Shown: positions 11,655 to 24,104 of the stretch, piece by piece
How the letters are laid out: each line of letters opens with the position of its first letter
How positions within the stretch are numbered: the first letter of the stretch is position 1
Origin: Ancistrus triradiatus
Lineage: Eukaryota; Chordata; Actinopteri; Siluriformes; Loricariidae
NCBI GenBank assembly: GCA_025084515.1
Contig: JAJAGP010000570.1
Location: forward strand, 141,001-205,000
Direction: 5' to 3'
DNA: 64,000 bases
Notes under the pieces: generated by a model
Database searches by the model: none
The model's input: the letters and a program-made list of their open reading frames with translations, nothing else
Told to the model about the DNA's origin: nothing
Made by a program: the position numbers and the translations under genes

Positions 11655-13141
11655 CAGTGTTTGCTTGAAAGTTTGTGAAACCCTTTAGAATTTTCTGCAT
11701 AATATGACCTAAAAAACATCAACAGATTTTCACACAAGTCATAAAAGTAGGTAAAGAGAACCCAGATAAGCAAATGGGTAAAAATATTTATACTTGGTCC
11801 ATTTATTTATTGATCAATAACATGCAGCAATAACTACAACTAAACGTTTCCTGTAAACTGTTGATCAGTCCTGCACACCGGCTTGGAGGAATTTTAGCCC
11901 ATTCCTCCGTACAGAAACAGCTTCAGCTCTGGGATGTTGGTGGGTTCCTCAACATTAGCTGCTCGCTTCAGGTCCCTTCCACAACATTTCACTTGGATTA
12001 AGGTCAGGACTTTGACTTGGCCATTCCAAAACATTCACTTTATTCTGCTTTAACCATTATGTGGTAGTGTGTGCTTGTGTGCTTAGGGTTGTTGTCTTGC
12101 TGCATGGCCCACCTTCTCTTGAGATTCAAGTTTCATGGACAGATGTCCCTGACATTTTCCTTTAGAATTCTCTGATATAATTCAGAATTCATTGTTCCAT
12201 CAATGATGGCAAGCTGTCCTGGCCCAGATGCAGCAAAACAGGCCCAAACCATGATACTACCACCTCCATGTTTCATAGATGGGATAAGATTCTTATGCTG
12301 GAATGCAGTGTTTTCCTTTCTCCAAATATAACACTTTTCTTTTAAACCAAAACGTTCTATTTTTGTCCACAAAACATTCTTCCAACGGCCTTCTGGCTTG
12401 TCCATGTGATCTTTAGCAAACTGCAGACGAGCAGCAATGTTCTTTTTGAAGAGCAGTGGCTTTCTCCTTGCAACCCTGCCATGCACACCACTGTTGTTCA
12501 GTGTTCTTCTGATGGTGGACTCATGAACATTAACATTAGCCAATGTGAGAGAGGCCTTCAGTTGCTTAGAAGTTACCCTGGGGTCCTTTGTGACCTCGCC
12601 AGTATTATATGCCTTGCTCTTGGAGTGATCTTTGTTGGTCGACCACTCCTGGGGAGGGTAACAATGATCTTATATTTCCTCCATTTGTACACAATTGGTG
12701 GAGTCCAAACTCTTTAGAGATGGTTTTGTAACCTTTTCCAGCCGGATTAGCATCAACAACTCTTTTTCTGAGGTCCTCAGGAATCTGCTTTGTTCATACC
12801 ATGATACACTTCCACAAACATGTGTTGTGAAGAGCAGACTTTAATAGATCCCTGTTCTTTAAATAAAACAGGGTGCCCACTAACAACTGATTACATCCCA
12901 TTGATTGAAAACACCTGACTCTAATTTCACCTTCAAATTAACTGCTAATCCAAGAGGTTCACATACTTTTGCCACTCAATAATATGTAATATTGGATCAT
13001 TTTCCTCAATATATAAATGACCAAGTATACTAGTTTTCTGCCATTTCTTTAACTGGATTCTCTTTATCTACTTTTTGGACTTGTGTGAAAATCTGATGAT
13101 GTTTTAGGCCATATTTATGCAGAAACTTTCAAGCACCACTG
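11655..13141 (-). mobile_element. Tc1/mariner element (gcttgaaagtttgtga family), near full length
   Basis: A complete element bounded by TA at 11653-11654 and 13142-13143, with terminal repeats beginning cagtgtttgcttgaaag and ending ctttcaagcaccactg. The transposase is on the minus strand. 12543-12133 is open for 136 aa and contains NVHESTIRRTLNNSGVHGR and KHGGGSIMVWACFAASGPG. The first catalytic segment reads LWTKIERFGL where other copies have WTDETKIELFGL, so the first catalytic aspartate is deleted. The element cannot encode an active enzyme. Confidence 0.93.
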
Positions 13142-13143
13142 TA

Positions 13144-14291
13144 AATGATTGGGTAGTACGTTTAGCTAATCTAAAGTCGAGAAATCAGAGAGCATTCCAT
13201 GGAAAGAATGCATCTCTTCCCACACAGAGAAGATATGAGTTAGATTAAATTTGCTCTTTGGGGTCAAATGAGCTCCTGCTAAAAGAAGCCATGATTAACC
13301 TTCAGAAGGTAGTCACTGGGGTTACCCACATGCAGAATACATTCCACAAACCTGGTTCCACAGAAGATCTCCAAAGAGAGGTCAGGGTCAGAACACAAGA
13401 GCAGGGTTTTTATCAGGGGACTCTCAGCTCTGTGTGCACGTATGGCTGTAAAAGTGTTAAAAAGTACTAATGTATTTTTAGTTTTCATCTAGTCATGAAT
13501 TCTTCTAATCGTTGTCTTTTTAATCTTTTTACCTTTAGTATTGAATTAGATTTGATTTTAATGATTGGTTTTAGCTAAGTACGTTTAGAACAAAGCTCCA
13601 AGGACTGTGTAAATAATTCTGCTGCACACTGTCCTGTGAGAGGAGGTGTGCTGAGTTTGTGGCAGAGAATGTGTTCATGCCTCCCCCCCTTTTCTCTGCA
13701 ATGCAGTGTGTGAGGCTGCCTGGGGAGCTCAGCTGCAGGCTTTAGTCCTGCTGCTCTTTTTCCTTTCACTGTGCCACCCGACTGCGTTTTACTTCAGCAA
13801 TATCTCACGGTCCCCAGCGTTTTTTATATTCAGCTCTCTGACAGCAGTGCTCCCAAATGCAAGCTGTCAACCTCATTACACAGGAGCAGTGTCACTGGGA
13901 CTTTGTATTTGCCTATCCATCTGTTCCTGCACACAGGAGTACAGTAATTCTGAAGCCATCCTTCACTGGTGCAAGACATGAGATTAACGACTGAGGCCTT
14001 TAATAGTTACCCCATCTCTCTTTGATACCGGCCTACTCCCCTGACTAATGCTGCACGCACTAGCGCAGGTGCTGCATACATTAATGGTGACCTACATTCT
14101 GTATGAGATTGCATCTGCAGAACTGTAGTAGTGGGATGGAGGTAGCCATCAACTCCCAAGCACAAAAGCTCAGTTTATGTTTTAGTACTCATCATCCATT
14201 AACTCCATAAATGAGATATAAGTCATTTGAAAGTTAAATACAGAGGTTTATTTGTGGCAGTTTGCTAATTTTATCAAACATGCCCTACATT
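13144..14291. other. No gene seen
   Basis: Unique-looking sequence. The ORF at 13706-13981 has no recognisable family. The less AT-rich block 13570-13960 could be a conserved non-coding element, but nothing in the sequence proves it. Confidence 0.4.
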
Positions 14292-15350
14292 CAATGCATT
14301 TCAAAAGTCTTCAGATCCTTTCACTTTCACAGGGAAACACCAAAATTTGACTTGGACATAAGTATTCAGACCCTTTGTTATGACAGTTGAAACTTAGCTA
14401 TGAGGGCCTCTCATTTCTCTTGATCATCTTTGAGATGGTTCTACACCTTGATTGGAGTCCACCTGTGGTAAATTCAGTTGATTTAACATGATTTGGAAAG
14501 ACACACTCCTGTATATATGAGGTCTCACAGCTAACAATGCATATCAGAGCAAAGCAATGATGAGAAAAAACTGCCTGTAGAGCTCAGAGACAGGACTGTG
14601 TGGAGGCACAGATCTGGAGAACAAAAATGGATCTGGAGATTTTTTGTAGATCTGGAGCTACAAAAATCTGCTGCACTGAAAGAGCTGACCACCCCACCAA
14701 ACTAAGTAATTGGGGAGAAGGGCCTTGGTAAGAGAGATGACCAAGAACCCAATAGTCACTCTGGCTGAGTTCCAAAGATCCTGTGTGAAGATGGGAGAAA
14801 CGTCCAGAAGGTCAACCATCACTGGAGCACTCCAACAATCTGGGCTTAATGGCAGAGTGGCCAGACAGAAGCAGTAGAAAACACATGAAAGCCTGTCTGG
14901 AGTTTGTAAAATTCCCAGACTCTCAGGCTGTGAGAAACAAGATTCTCTGATCTGATGAAACCAACCTTTTGGCCTCAATTCTAAGTGTCATTTCTGTAGG
15001 AAACCAGGCACTGCTCATCACCTGCCCAATGCCATTCCTACAGTGAAACATGTTGGTTGCAGCATCTTGCTGTGGGGGTGTTTTTCAGCAGCTGGGACAT
15101 GGAGACTGGTCAGATTTGAGGGAAAGCTGAAAGGAGCAAAGTACAGAGATATTTGTAATAATAATCTCTGAGTAAAGAGTCTGAATACTTATGTCAATGC
15201 AATATTTTAGTGTTTCCTTTTGCAAAAACATCTAAATTCTGTTTTCACTTCGTCAGAGTGCAGAGTGACTAGGAAAAAATAATCCCACAACAAGGCCACA
15301 ACATAACATGTGAAAAATGTGAAAGGGTCTGAAGATTTACCGAATGCATC
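14292..15350 (+). mobile_element. Tc1/mariner pseudo-element (attcggaaagt family), copy B
   Basis: Left terminal repeat aatgcatttcaaaagtcttc, right repeat ggtctgaagatttaccgaat: inverted copies of the same family as 7876. The 5' leader (cttgattggagtccacctgt) and transposase blocks for ARKNPIVTLAEFQRSCVKMG-like sequence are readable in shifting frames. The central and 3' catalytic parts are deleted. Confidence 0.82.
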
Positions 15351-15410
15351 ATATAAAATAATACACAATAATACTAAAACTGAGGACCTCTTAATATAAT
15401 GTTGAAAATA

Positions 15411-16814
15411 CATTGGAGCCTAAAAGTTTGTGAACCCTTTAGAATGTTCTATATTTCTGCATAAATATGACCTAAAACATAATCAGATTTTCACACAAGT
15501 CCTAAAAGTAGATAAAGAGAACCCAGTTAAACAAATGAGACAAAATTATTATACTTAGAGTCAGGTGTTTTCAATCAATGAGATGACAATAAGGTGTGAG
15601 TGGGCACCCTATTTCATCTAAAGAACAGGGATCTATCAAAGTCTGCTCTTCACAACACATGTTTGTGGAAGTGTATCATGGCACGAACAAATGAGATTTC
15701 TGAGGATCTCAGAAAAAGAGTTGTTGATGCTCATCAGGCTTGAAAAGGTTATAAAACCATCTCTAAAGAGTCTAAGCAACTGAAGGCGCATCTCACATTG
15801 GCTAATGTTAATGTTCATGAGTCCACCATCAGAAGAACACTGAACAACAATGGTATGCATCACAGGGTTGCAAGGAGAAAGCCACTGCTCTCCAAAAAGA
15901 ACATTGCTGCTCGTCTGCAGTTTGCTAAAGATCACGTGGACAAGCCAGAAGGCTATTGGAAGAATGTTTTGTGGACGGATGAGACCAAAATAGAACTATT
16001 TGGTTTAAAAGAAAAGCGTTATGTTTGGAGAAAGGAAAACACTGCATTCCAGCATAAGAACCTTATCCCATCTAGGTGGCCAAACATGTGCGTCCCGGTA
16101 GTATAGTATCTCATGGTTTGGGGGATGATTCTGCTGCTCGGGGCAGGATCTGGGCCCAGAACGGCTATTGACCATCATTGATGGAACAACTGAAGTTCTG
16201 AACAGGATATCAGAGAATTTCTAAAGAAAAATGTCAGGACATCTGTCCATGACCTGAATCTCAAGAGAAGGTGGGTCATGCAGCAAGACAACGACCCCTA
16301 AGCACACCAGTGGTTTTACCAAAGAATGGTTATTAATCAAGAAGAATAAATTAAAGTTCATGCGCACCCCCACGCGGAACACACCAGTTCACCAAGTCAA
16401 GTGCCTGACCTTACAATCCAATCGACAATGTTGTGGACAGGACCTGAAGCGAGCAGCTAATGTGAGGAAGGAAACCCACCAAATCCCAGAGCTGAAGCTG
16501 TTTCTGTTATGGAGGAAATGGGCTAAAAATTCCTCCAAGCCGTGTGTGCCAGGACCTGATCAAACAGCTACAGGAAACCGTTTAGTTACAGTTATTGCTG
16601 CACAGGGGGGTCACACCAGATACTGAAAGCAAAGGTATAATAAATAAAACCTCAATAAATAAATTACCAAGTACAATATTTTTGTGTCATTTGTTTAACT
16701 GGGTTCTCTTTATTTACTTTTAGGATTTGTGTGATAATCTGTTGATGTTTTAGGTCAAATTTATGCAGGAAAATAGGAAATTTTAAAGGGTTCACAATCT
16801 TTCAAGCACCAGTG
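15411..16814 (+). mobile_element. Tc1/mariner element (gcttgaaagtttgtga family), pseudogene
   Basis: Terminal repeats are intact and flanked by TA (15409-15410 and 16815-16816). The transposase N-terminus overlaps the start near 15678. 15798-16106 is open for 102 aa and retains the first catalytic segment WTDETKIELFGLKEKRYVW. After the HKNLIPS block the frame is lost to several small insertions. The C-terminal half is recognisable only at DNA level (catgcagcaagacaacgacc). Same family as 11655, 26928, 40540 and 48390. Confidence 0.9.
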
Positions 16815-17819
16815 TAGATGTCCTTTTCATCATTGTTTGCCTTCAGAAATTCCCATTGTTACCGGGAAAATATTGCTTATTTGTGAAAAATAGCTGCCTG
16901 CAAACTTTCAGCAATTAAAATTAAAATTTCAGCAATAGAAATTTAGGAAAGTGAAATTGTTTTAGATAGATAAGAAGGTCAAATGTTAGCCATAATCCGA
17001 ATAATTTTGTAACTAGGAACAAAGTAAGAATCTTTCTTTCATCTTCAGGAATCCTTTTATCTTTAACAGGGTCATTCTATGTCAGTCAGTGTCTGGAACC
17101 TAGAAGAAGACAGACAAGAAGAAAACCATTATAGGGCATTACACATTCCTTAAACTCACACCAGGGGATGACTTCGACTAACCAATAACCTAATCCAGTG
17201 TTGGAAGGTAGAAAAGTGCTTGGAGAAATATTAAAATCTTGACATTTTAGCAAAGTTTATAATAAAACACATTAGTGAAGCAAAAATCTGCATTTAAGGA
17301 AAGTAACTATAGATAGTTGTGGACATTAATAGAATTGATAAAGGTGTTTTTACTGTGAAAAAAATTAACTATGAAAAGATCCATTTTAGAGGTTGCTTTT
17401 TCTAATATGATCTGGAACACTGAGTCAATTTACATTAGTAATCCGATAACTGCAGAAAACCTGATTTTGTCTGTAATCCGATAAACGAGTATACCAGTAC
17501 ATGCAATTGGGTAATCAGATAAATGTGAAGGCTCCAGGTTTACATTATTCAGGTAATAATAAGATTTCTACTTTGCAACCATCCAATAATCTCACAGAAG
17601 AATGTGACTTAAACTTCAAACTTTATTACTTAAATATAGAAATATAAAAGATCTTCCACCATTTCAGCTGCATTCCTATGGATTAACAGAAGGCCAGTCT
17701 TAGAAGAATGGAAAGTGTACGATGGGTTTCCTGATTAGGATGTCAGCTGAAGCATTCTGAACTAGCTGAAGCCTGCTAAAGCACTACATTTGAATGGTCC
17801 AATCTAAAAGTTATAAAAC
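16815..17819. other. No gene seen
   Basis: AT-rich, no recognisable coding or repeat family. Confidence 0.5.
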
Positions 17820-18130
17820 ATGGAATAGTTTCTCAAAATCATGGAAGAATAGCTTTAGACTACTTGTGAAAATGCTTGTGGAGAGGGATCTTGCAGCAGG
17901 ACAATGACCCAAAACACACTTCAAAGCTTTGCATCAATTACTTGAAGACCAAAGAAGTTCAATGAGTGCTGACTGTCATAAACTTTCCTTCACTGTCACC
18001 TGACCTAAATACCATCAAGTCTTTATGGATGCACTTGAAGACAGAGAAAGCCAAGCATTTCGTAACATCAGAAGGAAATCATGCTGGCATACCATGGATC
18101 ATCAAATTTTCAACAAAAGGGGAAACATTA
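17820..18130 (+). mobile_element. Tc1-like transposase fragment
   Basis: Frames around 17870-18060 give ILQQDNDPKHTSKLCINYLK (second catalytic aspartate region) and SPDLNTIKSLWMHLKTEKAK (third acidic region; the glutamate of IESLW is replaced by lysine). No terminal repeats were found. It is a diverged family distinct from the better preserved copies. Confidence 0.75.
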
Positions 18131-18401
18131 CATACTACATTACATACATTTCCTGAAATTCATCAGTATATATTAAATTTATATCAATTATTTATCAAAA
18201 GTCTTTTTTTCCCAAAGACTCAACTTCGATTTACAATTAAATTAAAATGCTGGTTATGTGATTTGTAATTAAAAACATTGCATTCAATTAGGTTTTATTG
18301 TCATTAAATATTGTCACTCTGCCTTTTTTCAATGATGTCAGCTTAATCAATCACTGAGAGTTTCTGACTGGCCTATATAACCTGGTAACTACTGGACACA
18401 T

Positions 18402-18936
18402 CTGTAAGGTTTTGATTCTATGTAGTATGCTACTTCAGTTACTTCTGTTTATTAGCTGCTAGCCCCATTACTCTGTGATGCTAAACGCTTGGGAGAGAGC
18501 TTCAGAACACAAGACAGGAGTCAACGGTCAAAAGCTGTCTAAGTTTAATCAACTTCTGTCCATTCCATCTCTTGGGGTTTCACCTGGTTCTCATTTCTAT
18601 TCACAGAGCAACATTTCAGCAGACACAAATGTATGCAATACATCTTGTATTGTATACTTAATATCTAGAACCCTACCTAAGCTAAGCAATGTATTATCAG
18701 TCTAAAACCTTAACACGAATGGATCTCCAAGAGGTTGAACCCAAGTATAAATATTTTATTCACCTCTCACTGGAGATCCCGCACAAACCAGCAAGCTGTA
18801 AGGTTGTAATTCTATGAAGAATGTTACTTCGGCTACTTCTGTTTCCTAGCTGCTAGGAATCTCACTCTGTGATGCCAAGGGCTTGTGAGGGAGCTTCAAG
18901 AAAGGAGTCAGATCAGCCGACGGAAAAGGCTGTTAA
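18402..18936 (+). repeat. Direct repeat pair, about 140 bp each
   Basis: 18402-18542 and 18796-18936 are diverged direct copies. Shared blocks are ctgtaaggtt, attctatg, ttacttc, acttctgttt, tagctgctag, ctctgtgatgc and gagggagcttca (gagagagcttca in the first). They are separated by about 250 bp of unrelated sequence, so this is either a partial tandem duplication of a 394-bp unit or short terminal direct repeats of an unknown element. No coding sequence lies between. Confidence 0.6.
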
Positions 18937-19856
18937 TTATTACAGAGATGAGTATTAAAGGGAACAGATAAAACCTTCAGCTTTCAGCAGTATCAAAACT
19001 CCACCATGAATGCGGAAGCAAACAGGACATCAGGTTCCGATTGTGGTCAAACATAAGAGTGATGATAGTGCTGAGGCTGTCATGTACTGTTCTGTACAAG
19101 TAGGTCATTGCTGCATCCTCAAATACTCAAATACTCATAACGTAACTACTGCTATTGGTGTAACAAGCTGCAAATTTACCTCAAACTTATCTTTTTAAAA
19201 CTTTATTAGGCTCAATCTGATGAGAACATAACCCAATACAACCACTATATTCACATTTATACTCGGAGATACTTTTCCATAGTGTTATCCGCCACCATTT
19301 TGTTTTGGTGAATTAGGCTGAGCTGAGTAAGGCAGTGGTGCATGATGGGAAGCAATACACAATGAAGATAGCTCCCCCTGCACACTTGAAAATCTGACTG
19401 GAGTAGTACAACATCCGGGGATCTTTAGGGCACTATAGATTTTCATTTAGGTCGCATAAAGCATACTACATACTACTTTTAGGCAGATCAAACACACATT
19501 CACCTAGCAAACAATGAATAACAGTAGCAAAACCTGAACATGTCATACAACAATATCGCCAACAATCAATTCATATTAATGTCAACAACACTCCTCCAGA
19601 ACTTCCTGCTCCAAAGACTACTGGCAAATATGTACACAGTCATACTACATACTACTCATGACCTACATCGAGTGCTCCAAAACTGTTCACGTCACAAAGC
19701 TAGTTGTAGGGTGAGAGTCTAAAAGGCATACCTAGACATTCTAGCCTTAATCCAATCACCACTGAAGCCATGACAGCACAAACAGTTGGCACTGTGGTTT
19801 CCTTAACACACCCTTGTCCATATTTGTGTGAAGCAACATTTGCACGTAAACTAGTG
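18937..19856. other. No gene seen
   Basis: No recognisable coding sequence or repeat; small ORFs have no family features. Confidence 0.5.
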
Positions 19857-20062
19857 GTGGCACAGTGGCTCGGTGGCTAGAACTGTCGTCTCACAGCAAG
19901 AAGGTCCTGGGTTTGAAGTGGAGCAGTCTGGGTCCTTTCTGCGTAGAGTCTGCACGCCCTCACCGTGTGCTCGTGGATTTAATCCAGCTCCATCTTCCTC
20001 CCACAGTCCAAAGACATGCATTAGGTTAATTGATTACCCTAAATTAGCTTGATCTTTATCTA
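19857..20062 (+). repeat. Teleost SINE-like interspersed repeat
   Basis: A familiar fish repeat beginning gtggcacagtggctcggtgg, with ctcacagcaagaaggtcctg and cccacagtccaaagacatgc blocks. Related copies lie at 25270 and 57405, with inverted ones at 41680. No coding potential. Confidence 0.6.
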
Positions 20063-20064
20063 TC

Positions 20065-20066
20065 TA

Positions 20067-20101
<35 letters not shown>
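20065..20101. repeat. (AT)n microsatellite
   Basis: Short AT-dinucleotide tract immediately before a Tc1 element. Confidence 0.85.
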
Positions 20102-20104
<3 letters not shown>

Positions 20105-21512
20105 AAAGACTAATAAAGTCAAAGACTAATACACACAAAATAACAAAAAATGCAGTTTTTAAATTAAGGTGTTTATTATTTTAAAAAATCCAAACCTACA
20201 TGGCCCTGTGTGAAGAAGTGATTGCCCCCTAAACCTAATAACTGGTTGGGCCACCCTTAGCAGCAACAACAGCAACCAAGCGTTTGTGATAACTTGCAAT
20301 GAGACTTTTACAGCATTGTGGAGGAATTTTGGCCACTCATCTTTGCAGAATTGTTGTAATTCAGCCACACTGGAGGGTTTTTGAGCAGGAACTTCCTTTT
20401 TAAGGTCATGCCACAGCATCTTCATTTTGTTTTTGCTGGTGTGTTTTGGATCTTTGTCCTGCTGCAGAACCCACATTTGTTTCAGCTTGAGGTCATGAAC
20501 AGATGGCTTGACATTCTCCTTCAGAATTTTTTGGTAGACAGCAGAGTTCATAGTTCCATTTATCACAGCAAGTCTTCCACGTCCTGAAGCAGCAAAACAG
20601 CCCCAGACCATCACACTACCACCCCCATATTTTACTGCTGGTATAATGTTCTTTTTCTGAACTGCTGTGTTACGTTTATGCCACATGTAATGGGACACAC
20701 ACCTTCCAAAGAGTTCAACTTTTGTCTCGTCAGTCCACAGAATGTTTTCCCAAAAGTCTTGGGGATCATCAAGATTTTCTCAAAAAATTGAGACGAGCTT
20801 TAATGTTCTTTTTGCTCAGCAGTGGTTTTCGTCTTGGAACTCTGCCATGCAGGCCATTTTTGCCCAGTCTCTTTCTTATGGTGGAGGCATGAACACTGAC
20901 CTTAACTGAGGCAACTGAGGCCTGCAGTTCTTTGGATGTTGTTGTGGGGTCTTTTGTGACCTCTTAGATGAGTCGTCGCTGCGCTCTTGGAGTAATTTTG
21001 GTCGGCCAGCCACTCCCGGGAAGATTCACCACTGTTCCATGTCTTTGCCATTTGTGGATAATGGTTCTCACTGTGGTTCACTGGAGTCCCAAATAATTAG
21101 AAATGGCTTTATAACCCTTTCCAGACTGATAGATCTCAATTACTTTCTTTTTCAATTGTTCCTGAAATTTCTTTGGATCTCGGCATTGATGAGTAGCTTT
21201 AGAGGATATTTTGGTGTCTTCACTTTGTTCAAGGCAGGTCTATTAAGTGATGTCCCTATGAGAACAGAATGGCAATAAATCAGGCCTGTGTGTTGTGGCT
21301 AGAGACAGTGAATTCAGGTGTGATAAACCAAAGTATGTTATGTTTTAACAAGGGGGGGCATCACTTTTCACACAGAGCCATGTAGGTTGGATTTTTTTTT
21401 CTCACTAATAATAAACACCTTCATTTTAAAAACTGCATTTGTGTTACTTGTGTGTCTTTGACTAATATTAAATTGGTTTGCTATTTCCGAAACACTTACG
21501 TGTGACAAACAT
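20102..21512 (-). mobile_element. Tc1/mariner element, fourth family
   Basis: Minus-strand transposase. 20698-20159 is open for 179 aa and contains AVKYGGGSVMVWGCFAASGR and the second aspartate motif WVLQQDKDPKHTSKN, followed by a long in-frame tail into the terminal region. The third acidic block is missing: LWHDLKKEVPAQKPSSVAEL follows directly, so a stretch is deleted. The DNA-binding half (21060-20780) is frameshifted. Inverted end blocks agtcaaagactaatacacac (left) and gtgtgtctttgactaat (right) mark the extent. Confidence 0.88.
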
Positions 21513-24104
21513 GCAAAGGTAATTGGGTGCACAGGGTTGTGGGACACAGCCGACCCCCAACCGCAACATCTGGAGCAATTTACCCCGCCAAAGGGCGGGT
21601 TAGGACCAGCTCTTATACTGTCCCAAGCGAGTCCCATTTTAGCTCGTTAGCCCTAGTTCTTCTACTTCTGCTGCTCCACAGTCCGGCGTGGCACCACAAA
21701 CAATGCCGTTCTGATCACCCCTAGTGGTGAGGAGGGTCTTAGCAAACGGAGGTTCGGGGCAAACCGTGACAACAACTTGAACAAATTTTACCTGGTGCAC
21801 ATATTTAATGTGCACAATGAAGCCACAGACACAGCAAAACATAAAGCCAACCTTGCAGCTACTTGTGCAATAGGACAATTATGTGAGTCATGATGTGCTT
21901 CAGAGTAACACTTGTGGGCTGAAGAAGAGTGAGATTAGTTCAACGCTAAAGATGGTAATAAACACTAGTTATAGAGAGGGTGCTGTTTGTGTCTAATGGA
22001 CAGCAATAGATTCCTGCTTTCATCAAGTCCATTAGCTTTCATTAGCCTTCCTGGGACAGATATGAGTGAGGAATTGTGAACTGAGGGAAAAGTTTTGTTC
22101 TAACTGAACTGAATATGTGTAAATGTATTAGCCTCTATACTCATAATCTTCAATTGTTTCATTGCAGTTGAGAGGACCTGGTGAGATTTGGGTGGACATG
22201 GTAAATCTAGGTCAGGAAACATCAACAGGGCAACAAATAAAAGCTACAAAGACATGAAAGGACATGTCATAACTGTGATCAACAAAGGCAGCTCCATTGA
22301 CATGTCAATTTGTGCCAGGGAGAAATACCAGATCTGCTCCACATGGGTGCCTTCCTACCAACACGGAACCCTACTTCTTCCCTAGCCTTAGGCTCAATGA
22401 TGACCCTCGCAGCACGTGTTTCACAGCTATCTGAACACTCACCTGGAGATGGCTGCCAACTACTAATGTGAAAATATAGCTACCAGACTTGAAGGGAGGG
22501 CTGTTTTTCTAGGCTAAGCTTTCGAAAAAGGAAAGGGTGTGTAGAGACGAGCTTAGCAAAATCTCTCTATTGAGGTCACAAAGGAGTGCACTTGATAGTC
22601 TCTTGAATGGAAGACTCATTTATTTAGCAGGGCTGGGCACAAAATACTATGCAATTAATAATGTCAATGCCTGGAAGCCAGTGAAAATAAATGCAGTACA
22701 GGTACAACAAACAGTACAACTGCTCAGCTTATTATGTGCTTAATCTGATGGCTCTAACGTGGGCTCTCGTGGGATAGCCACGGCTGTAAGGGTGCAAATA
22801 AAGGATGGGTTCCTCTGAGGGTCTGTGGATGACAGGTTAACGTTCATCAATTGTTGTCCAAAGAAGATACAGACATGCTGATGGGCAGTTATCCCACATG
22901 AGTTTCCACACTCACGTGGGCTTTGACACGTGAGCTGAACTCTTTCTCAACATCTCATCATGGCCCTCGGCTATCTCTCTGGCTGGTTGAGCAATGAAGG
23001 CAGATTTAATACAGCATACACTAAGCCTGTAAAAGCCTGGGCACTCACTGCATGGGCAGGGAGGGTGGTTTCTCAGGGACAGAGGAGTGTTTTACCCTCC
23101 TACATGGAGCATTCTACCAAGAGCAAGGCAGCAGATGAGTGAGAAGCTTCCCACCCACGCTACAACTGCTTTACTGTCAAAAAATAAATGCTAGAGAAGG
23201 AGAGAAGTGGATGTGTAAGAACGCCCAGAGTAATACATTTTATAAATCTAAAAAATCTAATCCATCACTAATGAGTCATTAATTAGCAGTTCTATGTGCA
23301 TACAGGCTCAAAAAAGACAGCTGTGCATTTATTACGCCACTCATGCAACGTGTGACTAAATCTGATTACTAAACGCTTTGGTTCAAACATCAGTACTTCA
23401 TTATAAACTTCACAATATGTCATTTATCAAAGAAGCTCTCAGACAGCACCACTGCATGAAGTGGAACGCTCTAATAAGGTTCCTTCATTAAAGCTCTTAA
23501 AGATCATCTGAGTCAAAGATATTTTTATGGTCCTGAGACACAAATGAGCTGTTCTCATTGCCTATGTGAAATCTTTTACAGGCTTTGCAATTTGTTGGAA
23601 TAATCATGTATCTACCATACAGTCTATTAATACTAAGACACAAAGAAGCCTTCAATTACAGGAACGTATGTATGTAAAGTGCTGAATGTTAATAAAACCT
23701 TCTGCGCTTATACATTATAAAGAGAAATTGAAATAGGTCAGTGGTGGTGTAGCTTTGGTTCCCTATCTTGGCCTCCCCCTTTTCCACGACAGCAGCAAAA
23801 ATGCTTAAACATAGCACCGATTCAGTTAGAATCTTCTAGCAGACATTCCCAAGGCCAGGCTGAGAATAATATCGGGGATTGGCAAGCACCTCGTGTCTAC
23901 AACGCTGCATTAATCTCCCACAGCACAACTCGCATAGCTGCCTGGGCAGATGGGGTGCTGAGTAATCACGAAACCCCCTGACAGAAAGACAGCGGATATA
24001 ATCACACAAGTGTTCTGAAATATTTGCCTGCCTATACTTGTTAGCAAGTAGGTCTGGACTTCCACCAGTACATCACCAAGCACCAGGGAAAACAAAATGC
24101 CACG
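21513..24104. other. No gene seen; short GC-richer patch at left
   Basis: Contains a CpG-bearing, GC-richer patch at about 21530-21770 (ccaaagggcgggttagg; agtccggcgtggcac) unlike the surrounding AT-rich DNA. No ORF in the stretch has a recognisable domain. The rest looks unique. Confidence 0.4.

Noticed and set aside
13706..13981. 91-aa open frame with hydrophobic start
   Set aside because: It resembles a signal peptide, but there are no splice sites, no family similarity and no codon pattern to support a gene.
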